A model generated the notes under the pieces. That model was not told where the DNA came from. It was given only the letters and a program-made list of their open reading frames with translations, and made no database searches. Made by a program: the position numbers and the translations under genes. From JAJCYK01 sp965224285 (GTDB lineage Bacteria; Bacteroidota; Bacteroidia; Cytophagales; Cyclobacteriaceae): a stretch of DNA of 64,000 bases. The stretch spans positions 1,860,001 through 1,924,000 of the forward strand of contig OZ245043.1 of assembly GCA_965224285.1 (NCBI GenBank), in the 5' to 3' direction. Below, piece by piece: positions 45,342-52,944 of the stretch (positions within the stretch are counted from its first letter, which is position 1; each line of letters starts with the position of its first letter).

Positions 45342-46040
45342 TCAGCTTTCCGGGGGTTCGTCCATATTTTCATAGCTCATCTGAAACCCTATCTTTTCCC
45401 CTCTCACTGCCGCCATACTTTCACCGAGTTTCTTTTTAAGCGTAATCCGTTGAATGTCAGGATATCGTGGCCCAATCAAGTCGTTGTCAATAGCCGCCGC
45501 CATAGCCTTCTCAATGATCAACCTCAGCCAATCACGGCTTATAATATTGTTATCGATATCCTGAAACAGAAAATTCATTTGGCCTGCACCTTCCAGGAAA
45601 AAGTGATTCTCGTGATTTACGATCAACCTGGCTATTAAATACCCAGGATCGTCTAAACGATGGTATTTTACGCTGTCGGCTAAAAAATTATAAATAGTGA
45701 TGTGTCCAAAATATTTTCGATCAGCCCCCCCCTGGACATAGGCACTTTGCATCACCGGAAAATCTCCTTCAAAGGTGATGACATTAGATTGCATATAAAA
45801 GATCAGAATATCCCCTCCAAACTTTAATCTGAAATCAAATTCACTGACCTTTTGGAATTCGATCACCACTGACTTGTCAATATCTTCCATCTTATCGTCC
45901 AGCGAGACGGCAATATCCTTGGCCTGCTCTTCCAGTTGAGCAAAAACCTCCTGTAGATTACGATATACCTTTTGTTTCAAGCAAGCTTTACTTTTGAGGA
46001 GCTGAAAGATGTGGTCTAATGCTTCTTGTTCCGGTTTCAT
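45342..46040 (-). CDS. Conserved hypothetical protein, about 230 residues
   Basis: I do not recognise a named domain. The 232-residue protein starts with a helical, charged region that may form a coiled coil (NLQEVFAQLEEQAKDIAVSL). A predicted alpha/beta region follows with FDFRLKFGGDILIFYMQSN, HITIYNFLADS and YLIARLIVNHENHFFLEG. The C-terminal segment is basic and helical. It has no signal peptide or membrane helix, so it is cytoplasmic. It is convergent with ade and divergent from the 91-residue coiled-coil gene. Confidence 0.7.
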   Translation of the reverse strand: MKPEQEALDHIFQLLKSKACLKQKVYRNLQEVFAQLEEQAKDIAVSLDDKMEDIDKSVVIEFQKVSEFDFRLKFGGDILIFYMQSNVITFEGDFPVMQSAYVQGGADRKYFGHITIYNFLADSVKYHRLDDPGYLIARLIVNHENHFFLEGAGQMNFLFQDIDNNIISRDWLRLIIEKAMAAAIDNDLIGPRYPDIQRITLKKKLGESMAAVRGEKIGFQMSYENMDEPPES

Positions 46041-46097
46041 TATTGACTTTTTTGTTTAATTTTTCTGGGCCAAAGAATTAAAGAGAACTAAATTAAA

Positions 46098-46113
46098 ATG
46101 GTAGTTTTACCAT
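46098..46113. promoter_or_regulatory. Short inverted repeat in divergent promoter region
   Basis: ATGGTA and TACCAT flank four bases in the 111 bp spacer between the divergent 232-residue and 91-residue genes. It could be an operator; a 6 bp match can also arise by chance. Confidence 0.25.
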
Positions 46114-46151
46114 ACCATAAATTTTTCAAACTGTAAATTAAGGAACTTATA

Positions 46152-46427
46152 ATGGAATCAAAATATCGCGGGATGGAGGAGGTATTAGGTGATTTAGGCC
46201 GTAAAATCGACCACATGATCGAGTCCTCCGAGCTATCAAAAGTCGAATGGAAGAAAGAAATCGATGAACGCATCCAGGAACTCAAAACAAACGTGGACCT
46301 GTTGGAGAAGAAAACTAAGGACCTGGTGGGTGATAGAGAGCGCTGGCAGGAAGTAGAAGTAAAACTGCGCGATGCAGCCAATGAACTATGTGATGCAGTG
46401 GAAACAGCTTTCGGGGTTAAAAAGTAA
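46152..46427 (+). CDS. Small coiled-coil protein
   Basis: This 91-residue, strongly charged, almost wholly helical protein has heptad-like spacing through GRKIDHMIESSELSKVEW, ERIQELKTNVDLLEKK and VEVKLRDAANELCDAV, and one Cys. It has no signal peptide. The opposite strand also has an open frame (46088-46480) but that one is Ser/Thr-rich and fits a shadow. A hairpin terminator directly follows the stop, which supports the plus-strand gene. Function is unknown. Confidence 0.7.
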   Translation: MESKYRGMEEVLGDLGRKIDHMIESSELSKVEWKKEIDERIQELKTNVDLLEKKTKDLVGDRERWQEVEVKLRDAANELCDAVETAFGVKK

Positions 46428-46462
46428 AATTCACTCATCCCTTGGGTGACGAGTGAATTTTT
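46427..46462. terminator. Bidirectional terminator between convergent genes
   Basis: AAATTCACTC pairs with GAGTGAATTT and inner bases extend the stem. A T run follows on the plus strand, and AT-rich T-containing sequence follows on the minus strand. It sits between the coiled-coil gene and the DUF4136-like gene and can serve both. Confidence 0.75.
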
Positions 46463-46480
46463 GTTTGTAGGGTCGACCAA

Positions 46481-47044
46481 TTAGTTAAATCGAGTATTAA
46501 TTATAGTGCCGTCTGCAAATAATCTATACTGATCAAAGATATTCCTTACCGCCCGTTTCAAGTACCGTTCATTGTCAAATTGTTGGTTGCCGAATAAGCT
46601 GGAGGCATAACCTTGCCAAACTGCAGTTTCCTTCTTTCTATCCAAAAAAATAATTAATAAAGTGCCTTGCCGAAGGCTATATTTTACCGGATCATACTCC
46701 AGGTCGTCTTCCTCATATCTGATCCATTGTTCCAATTCTGGCTGTTGATATCCCTGAAAAGCAAAATCATCATAAAAGATCTTATACGTCACCAGCAAAT
46801 TGGGATTTCTTTCGTTAAAACGGAATCCATGAAGTTTCATTCTTGAGGCAATCGCGGCGCGCAAGGTGGTATCTTGAGCACTTTCCAAACGATTATAATT
46901 GGCATCATGTAAAAAGTCAAATGTTTGATAGTTCTTAAATTTTCCCAGATAGCTGTAGTCTGATTCCACCACATACTTTTCATAAGACAGGCAACTGGAA
47001 ATTAATAACAGTCCAGCCATGATCAGCAAGTTTGTTATTTTCAT
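46481..47044 (-). CDS. DUF4136-like lipoprotein
   Basis: This 187-residue protein has a lipoprotein signal (LLIMAGLLLISSC, Cys18). The mature part has FKNYQTFDFL, RAAIASRMKLHGFRFNERNPNLLVTYKI as adjoining motifs, and YSLRQGTLLIIFLDRKKETAVWQGYAS. This matches the DUF4136 pattern, in which a short aggregate-like domain ends with AVRNIFDQY. Such lipoproteins sit at the outer membrane; their role is unknown. It is isolated by 176 bp from trhO upstream and shares the bidirectional terminator. Confidence 0.82.
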   Translation of the reverse strand: MKITNLLIMAGLLLISSCLSYEKYVVESDYSYLGKFKNYQTFDFLHDANYNRLESAQDTTLRAAIASRMKLHGFRFNERNPNLLVTYKIFYDDFAFQGYQQPELEQWIRYEEDDLEYDPVKYSLRQGTLLIIFLDRKKETAVWQGYASSLFGNQQFDNERYLKRAVRNIFDQYRLFADGTIINTRFN

Positions 47045-47220
47045 AATGGTTTTGAGTTTAGTATTAACGGGTCTAATGAGTTAATTTAACAGAATAGAAT
47101 TTAAAAAGAAAATAATTTTAGTTATCTGTTATAGTTGCGACATTTTATCTATATAACGGAAACTTTTCTATTAATAGAGTGTTGTCTTTGGTTTAACAAC
47201 GGAGTTTAAAACTTCCCGTT

Positions 47221-48165
47221 TTAATTCCTGCCTCTCCTAATCCCTCGATAGGGATTATAACCATTCATGGCTTTTTGGTAGTAACCTGTTCCATCATACT
47301 CACGTTTATCCGGATGATTTAAACAGGCCTCAGAGCAGGCACCCTGAAGTTTTGCTCCGCAGTCTTCACAGATTGGCACATGTCGATTACAGTGGGGGTT
47401 TGCACAATTAACCATCCTATCGTTTAGCTGGTGACATAGGTAACAGCGAGCCAAAGTGGTGGGGTTAACCCGGTTCACCTCCGCGGCAACCCGGTTATCG
47501 AATACATAGCACTTACCTTCAAAATCTTCACCCCCCTGTTCCAAACCATATTTGATAATGCCACCATGCAATTGATAAACATTTTCAAATCCTTGATCCA
47601 ATAAATACGCGCTGGCCTTTTCACACTTTATACCGCCCGTGCAATAAGTAATCACTTTTTTATTCCGCAAATGGTCCAGTTGCTCGATCTTTTGGGGGAA
47701 ATCCCTGAAATTTTCCAGATCCATGGTAAGGGCATTCTTAAATTTACCCAGATGATGCTCATAATTTGATCTGACATCCAGTAAAACTACTTGTGGATCA
47801 TCTTTTATATTTTGAAATTCATGGGGCTCCAGGTATTTTCCCGTATTCTGCGTCGGGTCTATCTGCGGCATTCCCATATTCACTATTTCCTCTTTTACTC
47901 TGACGTGTAGTTTCTGAAATGCATGCTGGTGATAGGGCTCAATCTTGAATTCAATTCCGGCAAACCTAGGATCAGATTTTAATTTCGCCATATACTTTTC
48001 ACAGGAAGACTGTATCCCTGAAACCGTCCCGTTTATCCCTTCAGAGGCGATAATAATACGACCTCTTAGGTTTAGGTCCAGGCAAAAGAAGTGGTGATCC
48101 TCCCGGAATTTTTCCGGGTTTGAAATTTTGGCGTAGCAGTAGTATAGTAATATCTGATATTTCAT
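47221..48165 (-). CDS. trhO: tRNA uridine(34) 5-hydroxylase, rhodanese-type
   Basis: This 314-residue TrhO (YceA) hydroxylates wobble uridine of tRNA with oxygen as the first step to cmo5U/mo5U. The N-terminal ferredoxin-like domain has SEGINGTVSG. The rhodanese domain contains LLDVRSNYEHHLGKF and the active loop CTGGIKCEKA with Cys175 and Cys181. A Cys-rich tail (CYLCHQLNDRMVNC, CNRHVPICEDCG, CSEAC) probably binds metal. It is the last gene of a run with the acetyltransferase 10 bp upstream. Confidence 0.93.
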   Translation of the reverse strand: MKYQILLYYCYAKISNPEKFREDHHFFCLDLNLRGRIIIASEGINGTVSGIQSSCEKYMAKLKSDPRFAGIEFKIEPYHQHAFQKLHVRVKEEIVNMGMPQIDPTQNTGKYLEPHEFQNIKDDPQVVLLDVRSNYEHHLGKFKNALTMDLENFRDFPQKIEQLDHLRNKKVITYCTGGIKCEKASAYLLDQGFENVYQLHGGIIKYGLEQGGEDFEGKCYVFDNRVAAEVNRVNPTTLARCYLCHQLNDRMVNCANPHCNRHVPICEDCGAKLQGACSEACLNHPDKREYDGTGYYQKAMNGYNPYRGIRRGRN

Positions 48166-48175
48166 GACTGCTCAA

Positions 48176-48808
48176 TTAAACTTCTTGTGCGGGATTACCA
48201 AAAACTGTTTGCTCTTTTTCGACATCTGCAATCACTACGCTGCCAGCGCCAATTCTGGCCCGGGCGCCGATCTTTATCCCCGATATCAAGGTTGCCCCAG
48301 CCCCTACAAATACACCCTCTCCAATGACTACCTCAGAGCCCACCGTAACCCCGGACCCAATCTGTACCTGATCTCCCAGGATTGAAGCATAATCCAGCAA
48401 GCAATTGGCGTGTAACAGGCAGTGGTTTCCTATCCGGGAGTGGGCGTTAAGCACCACCCCTGCACTGATCAAATTTCCATGTCCCATTTCAGCGCTACTC
48501 GATACATAGGCCTGCTGGTGGATCGCGTTTACCGGCATGGTGTGCCGCTTATCTATCAGCATTTGAACCAATGATTCCCTGAGCTTCAGGTCTTCTACCG
48601 CGACAAAAGCGCCGCACTTTTTACCTATAAGCTTGAGTATTCCCTGGTCATCGAAATCCCCCAATACTGAAACTTCTGAAAATTCCTTTCCTTGCAGCTC
48701 CCGATGGTCATCCAGCATCCCATATACTACCCTATCGTTACTTTGGAAGATCTCCAAAGCCATTTGACCCAGTGCTTCCGCACCAAAAATGATAATGGGT
48801 TTATCCAT
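48176..48808 (-). CDS. NeuD/PglD-type sugar O- or N-acetyltransferase
   Basis: This 210-residue protein has an N-terminal PglD-like nucleotide-sugar binding fold (IIIFGAEALGQMALEI, VSVLGDFDD) and a C-terminal left-handed beta-helix of hexapeptide repeats (MGHGNLISAGVVLNAHSRIG, QIGSGVTVGSEVVIGEGVFV, KIGARARIGAGSVVIADV). A His within the helix probably acts as base. Members acetylate sialic acids or bacillosamine-type sugars; the substrate here is unknown. The gene lies 28 bp from a polytopic membrane protein gene that may belong to the same surface glycan work. Confidence 0.85.
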   Translation of the reverse strand: MDKPIIIFGAEALGQMALEIFQSNDRVVYGMLDDHRELQGKEFSEVSVLGDFDDQGILKLIGKKCGAFVAVEDLKLRESLVQMLIDKRHTMPVNAIHQQAYVSSSAEMGHGNLISAGVVLNAHSRIGNHCLLHANCLLDYASILGDQVQIGSGVTVGSEVVIGEGVFVGAGATLISGIKIGARARIGAGSVVIADVEKEQTVFGNPAQEV

Positions 48809-48836
48809 AGAGAATGCAAAGGTAATTCAACCATTG

Positions 48837-50099
48837 CTAAAAACCCAAGTACCATGATCGGTTCAAATAACCGGTAACTCTTTCCCACCAGGGACTGTAG
48901 GCCAGCAATAAACAATAAACTATTGGTTGATAAACAATCTTTAATCTAACCAGTGTGCCCAGGTTTGGGGTTGAAAGGGCCAGTAGCGTTGCTAACAAAA
49001 TTGCAAAGATCGCCACCGGCAACCATGTCCGCCACAGGGCTGACCAAGCCCTGAATCGGTAAAAGGCAGCCAGCGCCAGTATCCACATCAGGATTGACTC
49101 AATTGCCGCCAGGTTCTGCCAAAGATTGCCCCAATCACCGATGAAAGGCCTGAACATACCTGCAAACCAGGCTTGGGGGACATTCATAACCGTCCAAGCA
49201 CCTGGGTCTGTTTGGTTTTGGTAATGCACTAATACTGCAGAATGGCTCTTTTGGGCGATTAGTTGGGAGTTTTGCTGAATTACCGCGAAAACATTATCCC
49301 ACTGCAAATTGGGATGGGTAAAACCAATCACTGCCAGCAGTACTATCAGGCTGATGGTCCACCGAAAATATCTGATACCTTCCTGGGTCCTGGACCAGCT
49401 TATTAGTGTAGCTAAAAGTATAGGTACAGTCACCGCTATGTAGTAATACTTCAATCTGAATAGCGCCAGTACCAGTATCAGGTAAAGTGGTATTCTCCAA
49501 AGCTTCCAATGGTCTTTACGAAACCCCGGCCAGCAATACGCTATCAGCCAGCACCAGCCAGCCATAAAAACAGCTTCCTTAGATACGCCGGTGGACCAAA
49601 ATACCGTTGAGGGCAAGAACAACAAACACCATACCGCAGCTGTCGCAGTTCGAGGATAACTTTTGACCAGTTTAGCGGCTAAGATCCACCACCCTGTAAA
49701 GCTCAATACACTAAGTTGAATAGCGGTGATCCAGTAATTGCCACCTCCCAGAATCACTAAAGGAGTGATCAACCAGCTAAAAAATAAAGCTCTTGGCTGA
49801 CCCAAGTAGTGCAATGCTAGGTTTTGGTCCGTTATGCCAAACAAACCGGAATGGAAGTAAGTTACCGGATCATCCAGTGCCCATTGAGCCATTACAGAGG
49901 CATCTTCAAAAAGCTTTTGAGTATCGCCCTCCTGAAAGATGTTTAAAAAAATCGCTCCGTAGAGCACTCCATTTATCACCTTCCAGATCACCGCTGGCCA
50001 AAAATATCGATCCAGATTTGGAGAACTTTGCAACCGGTGAAACCAAAATAACAGCATTACCCCGATCACCAGGTTTAATATTAAGTATCCATAGATCAT
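48837..50099 (-). CDS. Polytopic membrane protein, possible GT-C glycosyltransferase
   Basis: This 420-residue protein has about ten or eleven hydrophobic helices. Between the first helices lies an aromatic, charged loop with EGDTQKLFEDASVMAQWA and YFHSGLFGITDQNLALHYLG, a placement that resembles the acidic first loop of GT-C glycosyltransferases. LLFLPSTVFWSTGVSKEA is another family-like motif seen in unnamed Bacteroidota proteins. Identification as a transferase is inference. It starts 1 bp after the DUF2851 stop. Confidence 0.65.
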   Translation of the reverse strand: MIYGYLILNLVIGVMLLFWFHRLQSSPNLDRYFWPAVIWKVINGVLYGAIFLNIFQEGDTQKLFEDASVMAQWALDDPVTYFHSGLFGITDQNLALHYLGQPRALFFSWLITPLVILGGGNYWITAIQLSVLSFTGWWILAAKLVKSYPRTATAAVWCLLFLPSTVFWSTGVSKEAVFMAGWCWLIAYCWPGFRKDHWKLWRIPLYLILVLALFRLKYYYIAVTVPILLATLISWSRTQEGIRYFRWTISLIVLLAVIGFTHPNLQWDNVFAVIQQNSQLIAQKSHSAVLVHYQNQTDPGAWTVMNVPQAWFAGMFRPFIGDWGNLWQNLAAIESILMWILALAAFYRFRAWSALWRTWLPVAIFAILLATLLALSTPNLGTLVRLKIVYQPIVYCLLLAYSPWWERVTGYLNRSWYLGF

Positions 50100-50100
50100 T

Positions 50101-51384
50101 TCATTTTTGACTTTCCCTCACCAGGGATTTACCTAAGGTGCAAGTTAGACAAATTTTGGTGCTGCAATATTGTTCATTCAATGCTATTAGCGCTTGTGTG
50201 TCAAGACCTGAAAGAGCTTTAAATCCAACCTTGTGCCAGGAGGCTATTAATCGGTTGTTTTCAGGAGGCATTGATCTTAATAACTCCATTGTTGCATCTA
50301 ATGCCAGGGATCTACTAGTATTATACAGGTAAACCATCTGCAGAGGGACCAATGAATTAAGGGCAATAGATAATTTACTGGCCTTGCCCAATCCGGGGTT
50401 CTTAGCTGTTGTAGGCCTGGAGAAATGATAATGTGTCCTCCAATAATTGCTGACTGCAAAGTTTAAAAATTCGTCCAGCTGGTTCCAATTGGTCATATCT
50501 CTGAAATGTCCGAATCTCAGTCCATAATGATGGACAAATGCTGCAAATTGGGCAATCCTCAAGGTGGGAAAATTCGGTGGCCTCATTCTTAGAAATTTCC
50601 ACCGGTTGGTGAGATGGCTGGTAGGCAAGCTGATGAATTTCTTTCTGAGGTATTGGTATTCTTTTTTCAATGCCCTGTAATACCGGCATGCTAATTCTTT
50701 CTCCAACATTCCCGCTTGACCAAAATATATTGCTTCCAATTGAAAGCAGGAGCTTAATTTACGTATCACCTCCAGTGGTGTGATTCGGGTCAGTTCTTCG
50801 AACACTTCGGAGTTGATCCGGAAGCCGAAATTGCGCCCTAAAGTACGGTAGTAAAGCAAGTCCCAGTCGCCATGGCTTTGCGAGAGTATCTTTGCCAGTT
50901 TCTTCCGCCTGCGCTCCAGGCGGTTGATCACTGCCTGTTTCAGCATAGGTGATAAACGGGGCAAGTGGCGAGCAGATATCTGTCCATGACATGGTACTTT
51001 GAAGTTGGCAGTTTGTAAGCGCCGATGCCTTAAAATAAGATCCGGAGCAACCCTTCCTTTTAGGATCAAGGTGGGAATAATTCGGCCATTTTGGTTAAAC
51101 ACTGGTTGATCATCGGCCCAAACCACATGGAGAATGACTTCCTGATAAGCAGCATCCAAATGGTGTTTATGCCGGTACCATTCAGCGGACCGCACATGAA
51201 TCTCCACCATACCCACCCATTCCAATTTATTTCGTCGTATCCTGGCGTGGAGGAAATCAGGTCCGGCATGCGTATTATAAACCCCAGGGTGGAGCACCGA
51301 TATGCTATCACCAGCGGTGCTTATTAAGTCTTCTTTATTAAAGTATTGATGCTGCCAGATAAAATGCAGAAAAGCTTCTTGCAT
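50101..51384 (-). CDS. DUF2851 family protein
   Basis: This 427-residue soluble protein contains LHPGVYNTHAGPDFLHARI, VEIHVRSAEWYRHKHH and HVVWADDQPVF. These form the N-terminal core of DUF2851, a family nearly restricted to Bacteroidota. LYYRTLGRNFGFRINSEVFEEL and the FGQAGMLE segment belong to the middle. The C-terminus has a Cys group (STKICLTCTLGKSL) that may bind metal. No function is known. The pattern of His and Asp in the first 100 residues suggests an enzyme, which is only inference. Confidence 0.85.
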   Translation of the reverse strand: MQEAFLHFIWQHQYFNKEDLISTAGDSISVLHPGVYNTHAGPDFLHARIRRNKLEWVGMVEIHVRSAEWYRHKHHLDAAYQEVILHVVWADDQPVFNQNGRIIPTLILKGRVAPDLILRHRRLQTANFKVPCHGQISARHLPRLSPMLKQAVINRLERRRKKLAKILSQSHGDWDLLYYRTLGRNFGFRINSEVFEELTRITPLEVIRKLSSCFQLEAIYFGQAGMLEKELACRYYRALKKEYQYLRKKFISLPTSHLTNRWKFLRMRPPNFPTLRIAQFAAFVHHYGLRFGHFRDMTNWNQLDEFLNFAVSNYWRTHYHFSRPTTAKNPGLGKASKLSIALNSLVPLQMVYLYNTSRSLALDATMELLRSMPPENNRLIASWHKVGFKALSGLDTQALIALNEQYCSTKICLTCTLGKSLVRESQK

Positions 51385-51434
51385 GTGGCAGCAATATATA
51401 ATCTCCTGGTTGCATTAATTGAGACTGATGGCAA

Positions 51435-52256
51435 TCACTTTTGTAATCTTTCCGCCAAGAGTCCTGCCATTTCCTCTTGCATCTTCTGAGCTGCTTCCCC
51501 TGCTGCTTCAGCAAAGTCCTCACCCGATGAGGCATACAGAATGCTTCTGGAGGCATTGACCAGCAATCCGCAATCATTATTAAAGCCCAACTCAGATATC
51601 GCCCTAAGATCTCCTCCCTGAGCACCCACCCCGGGTACCAGTAAAAAATGATCAGGTACTATTTTACGCACCTGGCTCAACCAATCAGCCTTGGTGGCAC
51701 CTACCACAAACATGATATTCTCCGGATTCCCCCAATCAGAGACGGTTTGCATCACCCATTGATAAAATTTATATTGATCCGGCAGATCTAGCAACTGGAA
51801 GTCTTCAGCTCCTGAATTACTGGTTAGAGCCAGAACAACCGACCACTTGCCGGGAATCTCCAAAAAAGGCCTTATTGAATCCCTACCCATGTACGGGACT
51901 ACGGTGATGGCATCGAAATTCATTTCCTGTAAAAAAGCATTGGCATACATTCTTGAAGTATTGCCAATATCGCCTCTTTTGGCATCGGCAATGGTAAAAT
52001 GATTTTCTGGGATTGACGACAAGGTATCAGCCAGGATTTTCCAACCCTGAGCGCCCATTACTTCATAGAATGCGGTATTGGGTTTATAGGCTACACAATA
52101 GTCTTTAGTGGCCTCAATAATGGCCCGGTTGAATTCCAGGATGGGGTCATTATAATCCCAGAGCGCCTTAGGTATACGGTCTGGGTCGGGATCAAGCCCT
52201 ACACATAAATAACTTTTTTTCTTGAATATTTCGGCGATCAGTCGGCTTCGGTCCAT
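51435..52256 (-). CDS. pyrF: Orotidine 5'-phosphate decarboxylase
   Basis: This 273-residue enzyme of the type 2 OMP decarboxylase group makes UMP. It has CVGLDPDPDRIP, VAYKPNTAFYE, and the catalytic FTIADAKRGDIGNTS with the Asp-Lys-Asp network. ITVVPYMGRDSI and LLVPGVGAQGGD bind phosphate. PyrD of the same pathway is at 55466. It is separated from lolA by a terminator. Confidence 0.95.
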   Translation of the reverse strand: MDRSRLIAEIFKKKSYLCVGLDPDPDRIPKALWDYNDPILEFNRAIIEATKDYCVAYKPNTAFYEVMGAQGWKILADTLSSIPENHFTIADAKRGDIGNTSRMYANAFLQEMNFDAITVVPYMGRDSIRPFLEIPGKWSVVLALTSNSGAEDFQLLDLPDQYKFYQWVMQTVSDWGNPENIMFVVGATKADWLSQVRKIVPDHFLLVPGVGAQGGDLRAISELGFNNDCGLLVNASRSILYASSGEDFAEAAGEAAQKMQEEMAGLLAERLQK

Positions 52257-52264
52257 CGAACACT

Positions 52265-52286
52265 AAAAAAGCTGCCCTAAGGCAGC
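52265..52286 (-). terminator. Rho-independent terminator after lolA
   Basis: On the minus strand GCTGCC / GGCAGC (loop TTAG) is followed by six T, 6 bp after the lolA stop. It separates ftsK-lolA from pyrF. Confidence 0.85.
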
Positions 52287-52291
52287 TGCGT

Positions 52292-52936
52292 TTATCGTAA
52301 ATCTATTACTTCCACCCCTTCGTATTCCGAGGGATTAAATTGAAAATGGCTGGCTGAAAGCTCCAGATCCGGTTCAAAGTCAGAAACCTGCCATAGGTAG
52401 CGATTGCCATTTTTATCAAATACCTTGTAGTTGACCAAAGTCTTATCCTCTTTATCTATTGCCAGCCTGATCTTAAAGAACTGTTCGTCCTTATTTTCGG
52501 GCTCCAGATCCACGATCTGCAGGATCCTCCCTTTTTGCCGATCCTCTTCTACTAGGTTGTATTTATAACCTTCCCGGTAGACATCGTAGATTTTGGCAGG
52601 CGCCATAGGATCGTCCTCGGGATAATAATGGTCGACATTTACCTCGTTTACCTCCTTTAGGTAGGTCCATATAGTTTCACCATTATTGATAATTTCCTGC
52701 TCACCCATCTTTAGCCGGTACATGGAACCCATTACAGTGATCTCTCCTTTAAAGGTTTCATGGAGTTTTTCTTGAGGGTTTTCCAATTTATAGACCAATT
52801 TGGCCTTGAATCCCTTGGTATTGCGGTATTTATCGCTCATGGCATCTAATATTTCCAGTGCCTGAGGGTCCTTCTGAGCCCAGGCAACTGGGGCCATGAG
52901 CAACATGGTTAATAGAAATATCCCAAATCTTTTCAT
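52292..52936 (-). CDS. lolA: LolA-like outer membrane lipoprotein carrier
   Basis: This 214-residue periplasmic protein has a signal peptide (FLLTMLLMAPVAWAQ) and a half-barrel of strands with GFKAKLVYKLENP, FKGEITVMGSMYRLKM, TIWTYLKEVNEV and DKTLVNYKVFDKNG. The LolA family shuttles lipoproteins from LolCDE to the outer membrane, which fits the many lipoproteins in this window. It is 8 bp downstream of ftsK, an order typical of Bacteroidota. Confidence 0.88.
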   Translation of the reverse strand: MKRFGIFLLTMLLMAPVAWAQKDPQALEILDAMSDKYRNTKGFKAKLVYKLENPQEKLHETFKGEITVMGSMYRLKMGEQEIINNGETIWTYLKEVNEVNVDHYYPEDDPMAPAKIYDVYREGYKYNLVEEDRQKGRILQIVDLEPENKDEQFFKIRLAIDKEDKTLVNYKVFDKNGNRYLWQVSDFEPDLELSASHFQFNPSEYEGVEVIDLR

Positions 52937-52944
52937 TTTATGAT

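Noticed and set aside
45721..45731. C-rich homopolymer inside the 232-residue gene as a frameshift
   Set aside because: The frame is continuous on both sides and no motif break is visible.
46088..46480. 130-residue minus-strand frame over the coiled-coil gene
   Set aside because: Ser/Thr-rich low-complexity translation typical of an antisense shadow; the plus-strand frame is followed at once by a terminator.
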